Source: Ochromonas danica
Taxonomy: Eukaryota; Sar; Chrysophyceae; Chromulinales; Chromulinaceae
Assembly (NCBI GenBank): GCA_015146655.1
Contig: VKHL01000261.1
Span: 1-21,034 of the forward strand
DNA: 21,034 bases
Direction: 5' to 3'
Positions 6,972 through 16,265 of this stretch are shown one piece after another. Position 1 is the stretch's first letter. Each line of letters opens with the position of its first letter. The position numbers were made by a program, and so were the translations under genes. The notes below the pieces were generated by a model. That model was not told where the DNA came from, did not search any database, and worked only from the letters and a program-made list of their open reading frames with translations.

Positions 6972-7339
6972 GGCCTAAGCCTGCACTTCCTCGTTGACCA
7001 ACGGCTACTTCCCTTGATGACTACCTCCCTTGATGACTACTTCCACTTCCCTTGATGACTACCTCCCTTGATGACTACTTCCACTTCCCTTGATGACTAC
7101 CTCCCTTGGCGACTACTTCCCTTGGCCTGTCGCTGCAGTGGAGTGCACCACCTAGCATCTACCGCCTACAGTATGCCCCCTAACTGATTGGAATGGCAAG
7201 AGAAGGGGAAGGACTTGTTCAAGACTCAAGACAGTCGATGGATTCAATTAGACTCGTTGAAGTTGATCTACTTAACAGCTACTGTATACACACAAACCCT
7301 TGCCACACCTTCCCCTCTCCCTGCACCCTTCCTTCACAG
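6972..7339. other. 3' intergenic region between converging TRPML and POC5 genes
   Basis: About 370 bases. The first third holds a minisatellite (annotated separately) directly after the TRPML stop; the rest is unremarkable and presumably carries both 3' UTRs. Confidence 0.6.
7005..7126. repeat. Minisatellite, 38-bp higher-order unit of 16-bp subunits
   Basis: The subunits TTCCCTTGATGACTAC and CTCCCTTGATGACTAC (16 bases, differing at one position) alternate, with TTCCAC after each pair, giving a 38-base composite unit repeated about three times. The last copy has diverged (CTCCCTTGGCGACTAC). It starts about 35 bases after the TRPML stop, so it is probably in its 3' UTR. Confidence 0.9.
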
Positions 7340-8504
7340 CTAAAGACGCGCAGAAGACTTCCGCGACCCCGTAGCCGAGGAGTTGCTGGTGGAGGTGGTG
7401 GAGGAGGGAGTGTTCGTGGCCAGCTTGGGCGCCGCAGACAGGCTGAGGCGGTACAATTCTCCCAACCGCTCCAGCGCGGGACTCTCCACGGCACTACTTG
7501 GCAATATCTCTGAGAAAGACGATGCAGTGGGGATAGGTGCTATGGAGGAGAAGGAGGAGGAGGTTGGAAAGGTCGCAGCTGGACTAGCAGTTGTTGTTGA
7601 GGATTGAGGAGGAGGAGGCGGCGGAGAAGATGCGCCAGCAACCTTATCCCCGCTTATGGATAGAGACGGTAGGCCTAGTATAGGGCCGCCAGTGGAGGAA
7701 GTGCTGGCGTTGCTGGCGCTGGCGTGCTTGAAGATGGCGAGCGCCTCCATGTTCATGGCCGTCATGTTCTTGAGCAGCAGGCGCTTCACCTCCTCCTCCA
7801 TCTGCTGCCTGCGCTGCTGCTCGCTCTGAACCTCTTGATAAGCCTCTGCAAGAGCGTTGCGGGCTCTGGCTAACTCGTTCTCATAGCGATGGACCATCTG
7901 CACAGAGTGTCCGTCACTGTTGGTGGAGCAGGAGGAGGAGGAGGGCAGGTGGACTTACATCAGCGGCGAGGGTGTCGTACTTGAACTTGAGCTCCGCCAT
8001 GCGCTTCTCGTGCTGCACAGCGCGGTGCTGCGCGGTGAGGCCCAGGAAGGTGAAGGCCAGGCTGTGCCGCTCCTCACAGCGACGGAGCCAAACCTCCAGA
8101 CGTCTGGCCCGACGCGCGCGCTCCACTTGCTTCTTCCAGGCGAGGACGACACGCCGCAGCATCTCTCTGCTTGCTTTGCGCTCTGCCAGATGCGCCGCAC
8201 AGAAGGAGAACCGATCCAGCCGCTCGTCCGCAGCGCTGCGGCGGCACCTCTCCTCCTCCACCTGCGTCTGCAGGGAGTGGATAGTGGCCTCTTGGTAGGC
8301 GATCTGCCCCAACAGCTCCTGTTCACGCCGCCCAAGACGCTCCTCGTAGAGCGCCTCCATCTGCCGCAGCGAGGACTCGAGGGAGCTGGCCAGTGCGGAG
8401 CGCATCCTCTCTGACATCTCCTGCACAGCCTTGGCCTGCGCCGCCACTCCCTCGTCGAGGCAATTGTGGAAGATAGGATCGAGTGATATGGGAGGTCCCT
8501 CCAT
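7340..8504 (-). CDS. POC5: POC5-like centriolar protein
   Basis: Exon 1 is 8504-7959 and exon 2 is 7897-7340, with a 61-base intron (donor GTAAGT, acceptor TGTGCAG) between complete codons. The product has 367 residues. Residues about 25-235 are almost all charged coiled coil, with short Trp-containing segments (VVLAWKKQV, RLEVWLRRC) like the centrin-binding repeats of Sfi1/POC5 proteins. After the coil comes LLLKNMTAMNMEALAIFKHA, matching the conserved POC5 motif (R-G-V-C-A-L-N-x-E-A-M-x-x-F). The tail is Ser/Thr/Pro/Ala-rich with a PPPPPP run. POC5 is a centrin partner in the distal centriole lumen needed for centriole elongation, so the organism should build centrioles or basal bodies. Human POC5 is longer (575 residues), mostly at the N-terminus; a missing upstream exon is possible. 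Confidence 0.75.
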
Positions 8505-8856
8505 GGTCTTTCAAGAGCAGTCTACTCTAAGCTGGTAAATGCTCTAAGCTGGCAAGCGACCGTTTGTGTCAACTATTATTGTGTTGCGTGTTATTGTATT
8601 GGCGCGGGGCGGGCTGACTGTGGAGTGTCTGGCAGTGCTAAGCAGTCTGTCTACACCATCCCATCCCCACTCAATGAATTGCTACTCTATGCAAAAGATG
8701 AGCTAAGAGGTGGATGACCAAGAAGAGGACACTACTCTGGAAGGCAATTGCTTGAAGTCACACAAAAGACCTTCCACCTCACTGTCTACTATCACTTCCC
8801 ACACAACTCTACTGCACCGCACTGCACTCCGCTCCTCCAGCTAGTCCATTAGCAGT
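8505..8856. other. Intergenic region between POC5 and bL35m, nothing recognised
   Basis: About 350 bases holding the POC5 promoter/5' UTR and the bL35m 3' UTR (both genes on the minus strand). No open frame, RNA gene or repeat could be supported. Confidence 0.55.
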
Positions 8857-9357
8857 TCACTTCCCTGTGATGATGAGCTTCTGCATTTTCTTCAGCCACA
8901 CGCCAGACAAGACGCCCTGTAGAGAGAAAGACAGCCAGCCAGCAAGTCAGACAAACAGAAGCAGTTGGGAAGGGGGAGGGGGTTGGTGGCAGTCACCTTC
9001 TCGTTCAAGCGGCGCATTCGCTTCGATGATTTCTTTCCGTTAAGATGGCTCTTGTTCGCGTGCGTGTATTTGAGTGCGCCTGAGAGATGGCCGAGAGGTG
9101 GTGAGAGGAAGAAGAAGAAGAAGAGACAACACAGAGGCATGGCATGTCTTACCAGATGCCTTCTTCTTAAATCTTTTGGCTGCGGCCTGTTTGGTGCGCA
9201 AGGCGCTGCAGGAGAGAGCCGAGCAGTGGAACCCTCTAGAGGCGTTGGCGGCGGGGACGGCGAGAGGCACAGCGACGACTCTGAGTCTCGCAGCAGTAGC
9301 GATTGTCTGCTGAAAACGAGGCAGCACTGTTACGATTCTTCGGCTCGCTGCAAACAT
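8857..9357 (-). CDS. MRPL35: Mitochondrial large-subunit ribosomal protein bL35m
   Basis: Three small exons, 9357-9153, 9079-8997 and 8916-8857, with introns of 73 and 80 bases, join in frame to 115 residues. The N-terminus (MFAASRRIVTVLPRFQQTIA) is a typical basic, amphipathic mitochondrial presequence. Mature bL35 features follow: KQAAAKRFKKKASG, then LKYTHANKSHLNGKKSSKRM and RRLNEKGVLSG, matching bacterial L35 (AAKRFK-x-T-x-x-G ... HA-x-x-x-H-x-x-x-KK-x-x-KRxRxL). bL35 lies in the large subunit near the E site and helps stabilise 23S-type rRNA. No single exon is recognisable alone as full length, so this gene is easy to miss. It is divergent from the ABCA transporter. Confidence 0.88.
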
Positions 9358-9557
9358 TTCTTTCTTTCTGTGATCTGGTTCACTCCACCGAAGGATGAAA
9401 GAGGCGATGGCTTGAGCGCCTGGCGCGCCATTTTGCCACCAACATTTTTACCACAAGCGATGCGTTGTTGTCAACCGCTGCCTTTTTCGAAGAAACAGCT
9501 TTCAAACGCGTTGTTTGGCTGCGAGCAAGGGGGGAAGAAGAAAGAAAATGCGAGGCG
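9358..9557. promoter_or_regulatory. Shared divergent promoter region, bL35m / ABCA
   Basis: About 200 bases between the bL35m ATG (9357) and the preferred ABCA ATG (9558). No TATA box is seen. An earlier in-frame ATG at 9465 would shorten it to 107 bases. Confidence 0.45.
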
Positions 9558-12500
9558 ATGGCATCGAGGGATTGGAAGATTGTGCGACTGCTGACCATCG
9601 CTTCGCTGAAAATGCTTCTGCGAGACCGCAGGATTGTCTCTCTCCTCGTGGTTAGCGCGTTGGCTGTGCTGGGAGGACTTCTCTTCGTCTTCCAGCTCAG
9701 TCGCCATCAGGTGCGGGTCTACGGCTCGCCCGAGCCCTACAAGAAGCTGGCCTTCGACTTCAGCTGCCACTACACCAACGCCTCCGCGCAGAGCAACGTG
9801 TTCACGTCGTCGAACATCGAGTGCGTGCCTGTGACGGAGAACACGTGGTCGCTGCTCTCCTCCATCGACCTGCTCAGCCAACCTGAGGCTGGCCACGGCT
9901 CTTCTCAGCTCATCTCCTACCTCTCCAGCCTTATGATGAATGGCATCCCCCTGGTGGACTTGGACGACTATGTCCGCTTGTCTGATCTGGCGAACAGGTG
10001 CGCTTCCCTCACAATCGCTCTTCTGGACACATGCTTGACCGCTCTGCACTGCACTGCACTGTAGGTACTTGGGAAGTCTGCGACCGCGACTCATGGCCTC
10101 TTCCTTCCTCTGGGATCAGTTCTCCAATCTGATGGACGTGCGGCAGAAGCGCATCGTGCTCTCTCCGCCTTCTTGCCTCAGCACCGCCTTCAGAGATTTC
10201 CTCAAGGAAGGCGAGCGAGTGAGAGATTTAGAAATTGACATCATGCCCACCAAGGCTCTTGCATCGGCTTTCTCTGACGACAAAGTGTGGGCAGTGGTGG
10301 AGATCTCGCTGCCTGCCTCTCTCCCCGCGGCAGTTTGTCCTTGGAATGCAACCTCCTCGTCTTCCGTGGCGGAAGTGGAAGAGCTGGGCTTCACCATCCG
10401 CATGCCTCCCTCCTCTGTGCCAGATACTCGCAACTATGAGTGGTCGCCGTTGAAGCGCGCCCTGGTGCCGCAACAGAGCGGTCACTTGCTCTACCTGCTC
10501 TCTGGATTCTTGCCTTTGCAGCTGGAGATCGAGGCCTTTCTGCAAACATCCTATGCCCCTTCATCCTCTCAGACGCGCAGAGAAAGTGTATTGAGCGAGG
10601 TGGACGACAAGATCTTTCCTCTTGGCGGGGGACTTTTCGAAATCGCGCGCGGCTTGCTCACCGCCAAGAACGAGTCAGAGCTGCCGCGTTACCTCAATAG
10701 CAGCGCGCTGCAAACTCTGCGCGCTCGCCCACCTTTGCACTTCCCGCTATATCATCGTGCGCTTCCCGCCCAGGGATACGCTCAAAAGACCTTCTTTAAG
10801 GTCTTCGAGGTGGTGATCATTGTAGCGCTGGCATTACTCTTCGCCTTGCCCGCCTCTCTTACAATGGCCAGTCATCTTCGCCTTTGTCTTGCGGGCCATA
10901 GAGATGTGTTGCTCACTTTACCTGGTGTGCAAGCTACCCATCTGCTGGCTGCGTGGTGCACCTCTTCACACTTCCTCACACTGGTGCAGGGAGTGGCAGC
11001 TTATCTGGTCTTCCTCTCGCCAGTGCTCACTCACAGTCCATCGTGGCTGCCTACACTCTCTCTTGTGCTTGGCGGAGTGGGTCTGGTGCCGGTGGGAGCA
11101 CTGGCTGGACTGGTCACCCGCAGCGCTGACTCTCTCGTGCTCGCCATTCCTGGCCTCGCATTTCTCCTCCTGCTGCCTGCCTTGCTCTACTCTACCCTGG
11201 CCTACGATATCTCTCGAACCATGGCATTTGAGAGCATGCTCTGCATCATTAGTCCTCTTAGCGCCCCAGCTCTGCTTCTGGGCCTCATATCCCGGGCTGA
11301 GGGGGTGGGCTGGGGGCTTGATCTGGAGATCTGGGGATCTGACTCCCTGCGTGTGGACAGACTGGGGACTAAAGGGTTCTGGGCTACAGGAACTCGTCTG
11401 CCACTCTGGGCGTATGTCGCTTGGCAGTTTGTGTGTGTCATACTCTACTATCTTCTCCTGTACCTTATCGCATCTAGGGGGTGCAGCAAGGAGGAGAATC
11501 TGGAGGTACTGGGGCAGGAGCTGCGCACCGACCTGGGACCAGTCGCTGTCTCTCTGCGAGGCCTGACCAAGACCTATTACGCCACCTCCTCCAGTGTATC
11601 GTCTCGCTCGTCTACGATTGTACTCGACCAGATCTCTGCCAATCTGCTTTATGAGCGCATCACAATTGTGCTGGGAGGGAACGGCGCAGGCAAAACCACT
11701 CTCATGCGCCTGCTAGCTGGGCTTGATCGCAGCTATGAGGGTTTCCTTCTACGATACCCTTCGAATGAGAGGCTCTCTCGGCAACGTGAGGTTGGACGGC
11801 GTTATCTTGGCTGGTGTCCGCAGGAGGAGGCGCTGTACGGGCTGCTCACAGTGGAGGAGCACCTCGATCTCTTTCGAGACATCCTTTCTCTCTCCAAACA
11901 AGCGCACGGAAGCGAAGAAGGAGGATCGGTTCATGAACTGGACAAAGAGCTCATCTCCTTGCTGGGTCTGACTGCTTGCTCAGCGCAGCCCGCACAGAGT
12001 CTGTCGGGAGGGCAGAAGCGCCGTCTTTCCCTCGCCCTCGCGCTCTGCGGGGCGCCAGCGCTGCTCTTACTCGACGAGCCCACGAGTGGCTGTGATGCTG
12101 CGAGTCGAGAGATCGTTCGCATCGCCTTGTTGCGCGCGCAGAGTCTCCTTGGCTGTGCGATTGCCTTGTCCACTCACCACGTGGACGACATTGAAGTGCT
12201 GGCGCAGCGCATTTGGTTCCTCAACGACCGCGCGCTCGATCTCGATGCTGACGCGTCACACCTACTCTCTACCGCCTTAAAGCAGCACGGAGCAGGCATG
12301 GTCTTCCAGAGCGCTGACCCAGAAGTCTGGCGGTTGTACGAACAGTGGAAGGCCGAGCAACGATTGCCAAGCGAGTTACCCGCTGAGGAGAGTCCGAGGC
12401 AACGCAAAGATGACAATGGACTGCATACTGTGCATATCCCAGTGGAGAGAGAAGAGCAGGAGGAGGCATTGGGTGAATTAGTCTCGCGTCTAGAGCGCCG

Positions 12501-15500
12501 TGGCTTGCACAGCTTCAACCTGCAGCACCCCACACTTTACTCTACACTAGCCGCGCTCTACACTTCTCCGCACACCCTGCCTCCTACTTCAACTACCACT
12601 TCCGCCCCCTCCGCCTTGCGAGAAGATCTGAAGGACTCGTTGGCATGGTTCTCTACGAATGTGTTCCTGCGGCACGTCCAGGCCATGCTCTACCTGCGCT
12701 GTCTCGATGTGTGGGGATCCAGACCGGGACAGAATAGTGGGCGACGAGTCCTTCAATACCTTGTCTTTCATCTTTTTTTGCCCGCCGTACTGGGTCTGTC
12801 ATTGGCTTACTACTGCTCCGACTTGCTCTACCCCTGCATCACGCTGTCAAGCCACGGCCTGACCCACGGCTTGGGCAGCGTGCTCGTCACCACTGGCAGC
12901 AGCGTCCAGCCACGTCATCTGGGAGGAGCACTTCGCAGTATTGGTGACATTGAAGATGCTGTTAATCGATCTGCTATTCTTCGTAATCTGCCATTTCTCT
13001 TCGCGAAGGAGCCAGCCACGTCAGAGGAAGTGATGGTCGCCTTCTCAACTACCGACTCCTCCTCCTCCTCCTCCTCTGTGTCTCCTCTGTACTACCCGCC
13101 GGGCTTGGATGCCCTTCATAAGGACGGACCGCACTATGGTAGTGTGGTGGTGGCGGATGAGTTGGTGGACTTCTTGGAGACTTCTCTGTCTTTGCCCGCC
13201 ACCTCCGACTCTGCTCCTCCCTACCTGCTCATACCCTACCTGCATCACCTCCAGAGCGAGGTCTGCACCTCCTCTTCCTCTTCATATCTCCCTCCCCAAG
13301 GGGAGGCTGCTCCAACTGCTCCAACTTCCAGTCCGACACACAAGAGCAAACGATCAGGTGGTCGAAGATCAGGTCGCAAGTCTTCGGAGCACAACCGTGA
13401 GTATGATATCATAGAGGGCTACAGATTGGAATCTGCCATCGCATTCTGCCCTCCTCGGCCACACCTTCTCCTGCAGCTCTTTCGCAAAAAGACTTCTTCG
13501 CATGATGTGTCCACGCAGAGCAACAGTAGCAACGGTGCCCCGTACCTTTGGGTGGTGCGCAGCTACCGCTCTGCAGTGGCAGACCTCACGTTGTTGACGA
13601 ACATCACAGTCGATCACGCCCCGCCCATCTTTCTGCGCGAGGTGGTGCACCCGTTGGCCACTATCCTCTTCCCATCAGCCCCTGGCAGAAACACGGTTAA
13701 TAACGGCACGCAAGCAAGTTTTGTGGGAGATGTGAGCAGCTGGCAGGCAGAGGAAGCAGTTGCGAGTCATCCCTCTTATCGCCTCCAATCGCATCCGCTC
13801 TCTTTCGCCGGTCACGCTGACAGACCTCGTCTGGAAAGAGGGTATCTCGGATCTCTCCTCCTGCTGCTGCTCTACCTCCTTGCCTCTACCCCTGTGGTGC
13901 GTGCTTTGGTCACATATCGAGTAGAAGGGATTGATCGATTGCTCTATCTGGCAGGACTGAGTCCTGGCGCACATCTGTTAGCGAACTACCTCTTCGATTG
14001 CCTGGTCTATCTAGCTCTGCCTTGTCTCTTCCTCACGTTCACTTTCGGCACCTCCAAACTAGTGCGTGTTAGCCCTCTCTATGCATTCTTCTTCCCAGCA
14101 GGGGCTATGACCAGCTGGTGGCGACTGGTGGGCGCCTATCTGCTCGCTGTGGTCAGTGGGCACTACCTCTGCGCCACTGTCGTCGCACCTGACGAGGTTC
14201 TTTCGGCTCAGTTGATCGCTTTGCTCACAGCAGTGCTGCCCAGTCTCGTTCTCAAACTCTTCCTACAGAGGCTGGCGGGCGGAGGAGGGAGAATCTACGC
14301 GATTGTGGACTGGTTAGCAAGGAGATGCTCAGCGGTCTACGCCTTCGTCTGCGGGGCATTTGCTCTCTTCGCCATCTACCCCGCCTCTCTTCTGCCACTA
14401 CCTGTTCATCGCCGAGATTCTGGTCATAGCAGTTCGCCACAAGAGGCAGAGATAGAGACAATAATCACCATTCTGCTGGTGCAGGCCTGTGCCTATCTCC
14501 TCGCCACCTTCCTGCTTGTCTACTTCGAGGCCCCGCTCAAGCAATGCTATCATCGCATGCGATATTACTACTCCGCCCGCAACCTCACAAGCAGTCTGGC
14601 TCCGTTGATTCCTGGGCATCTTGGCAAGGACGACGAAGGCTTGTTGGCTGTTGGTCGGCAGCTGCTGACAGACTATTCCGTGGGCATCTTTCCACGACTG
14701 CCGAGCTTTCGTCGACAAGGTTGCGAGGATACCCTTTCGGTAGAGAGCGGAGAGGAAAGGATTCCTTTGATCTCTCCCTCCGCCAGCATCGCCACCTACT
14801 CCAGCAGTAGCAGCAGTTCGATTTCTTCGTCTGCTTTCACTGCCCCGCCTGCTGCTTGTGATGAGGAAGTGCTGCGTGCGAAGAATCTGACCGTCGTCTA
14901 CAGCCACTCTGGCCAGTCAAGGCTTTCTCTCGTTGGTGTGGACCTATTATTGCGCCGTGGGAGGCGATTGGCTCTGCTGGGCAGCAATGGCGGGGGCAAG
15001 TCAACCTTCTTCCGCGCCGCCACGGGCTCTCAAGTCCCTTGCGCAGGAAGCCTCTGCCTAGGTGAGCTTATCCTATCTTCTCTTGCCACTGTTAGACTAG
15101 CGCTTATCTTTGAATGCCTTGCCTCAGATGGATTGGATAGCGTGGCGGGGCGGTGGCTGCTGGGGCCGCGGGGAAGCGTGGGGTATGTGCCGCAGGAGCA
15201 GGAGGGCGGTCTACCAGAATTCCTTACGCCTCGCCAAGTCTTTCTCCTCTTTGCAGCGCTGCGGTTGTCCCCTACGTTGCTCGTAGACGAGGAGCATGGC
15301 GAAGGTCTTCCAAGAGAGACGCTTTCTCCCTGCGCGCCGCGGCACTGCCTCGGTGGAGAAGGCGTGGAGGAGGAAGAGACGACTGTGGAGGGTGTGCTGC
15401 CTGTGCGCTTCCTCGACTACCCGCTTAGTGCGCTCTCTGGGGGAACACGCAAGAAGGTACATCTTCTCTGTGCCTCATTGGGTCGACCGGCGCTGCTACT

Positions 15501-16083
15501 TCTCGATGAGTGCACCACTGGAGTGGATCCTATCGCCTCTGAGACGATCATGCGCTATCTCGCAGCTGACCTGCGACGTGTCAATACCACAGAGAGTCGC
15601 GCGGCAAATCAACGAGAGCAGGGCGTATTGCTCACCTCCCATCGGCTGGAGGACTGCCTCACGTTGTGCGACGAGGTTGTCTTGCTTTGCGAGGGGGAAG
15701 TCGCCATGCAGACTTCCGTTTCTGCGTTCCAAACTCTCGCCACCCAATACTTCCAGGTTGACATCACTATTTCGGAGACAGAGAGCTTGAATGAAGTTCT
15801 CGATCGGCTGCTCGAGTTGATACACAAGGAGGATGATGGAGGGGAAGGGTGGGAGCGCGCTGTGCGGTACTCTCCCCTGCTTGCTCGCCTCACTTGCCAC
15901 AGAGGCCACACGCCCTTTTCAGCCATGTATGCCTCTTTACAGCTCTTGCGCAAGCAAGGAGTGATACGACGTTTTAGTGTGCGTGCGATGGAGATGGAAG
16001 AGGTGCTGGCCGCACTGCTCGCCACTCTGGCAAGCGAACAGTCTTCAAGGAGAGGCTGCTCTCCGCTCGTCAAAGACTTCTGA
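9558..16083 (+). CDS. ABCA: ABCA-type full-length ABC transporter
   Basis: Exons 9558-9997, 10065-15061 and 15128-16083 give 2130 residues with two TMD-NBD halves. TM1 is at 27-47, followed by a very large first loop to about 390, TM2-6 (390-615) and NBD1 (640-880): Walker A GGNGAGKTT (~684), signature LSGGQKRR (~793), Walker B LLLLDEPTSG (~813), H-loop STHHVDD. TM7 (~1040) precedes a second large Ser-rich loop, TM8-12 (1405-1640) and NBD2: Walker A GSNGGGKST (~1786), signature LSGGTRKKV (~1915), Walker B LLLLDECTTGVDP, H-loop TSHRLED. Two giant loops and this order are diagnostic of subfamily A, whose members move lipids across membranes. The start MASRDWKIVRLL is preferred because ABCA proteins begin with a short cytosolic helix before TM1; an in-frame ATG at 9465 would add 31 residues. 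The 66-base last intron contains no stop. Confidence 0.92.
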
Positions 16084-16265
16084 TATAACAGAACAGCTAA
16101 GACAAAGAGAGTGATGGTAATGACTAGCACTTTCTCACCGAGCATTCTGCGAGGTTTGCCATATGCTTAGGTTATACAATAGTACACGCACATACATGAT
16201 GTACATTTTGGAAAGCAGAGGAAAGGAAGAAAGAGAGTGGCGGAGGGAAAAGCCGCGCCGTGCGG
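16084..16265. terminator. Convergent 3' region of ABCA and the membrane-protein gene
   Basis: 182 bases separate the two converging stop codons, so both polyadenylation sites must lie here or overlap the opposite gene. No canonical AATAAA is evident. Confidence 0.35.

Noticed and set aside
7193-7513. 106-codon plus-strand frame before the POC5 stop
   Set aside because: Low-complexity and mostly antisense to the POC5 tail; no coding signal.
8965-9594. 209-codon plus-strand frame across bL35m and the ABCA promoter
   Set aside because: Antisense to three L35 exons and introns; composition not protein-like.
10021-10064. ABCA first frame continuing to a stop at 10062-10064
   Set aside because: GT donor at 9998 and TGTAG acceptor at 10064 join the two frames exactly, and the extra tail is unrelated to the family.
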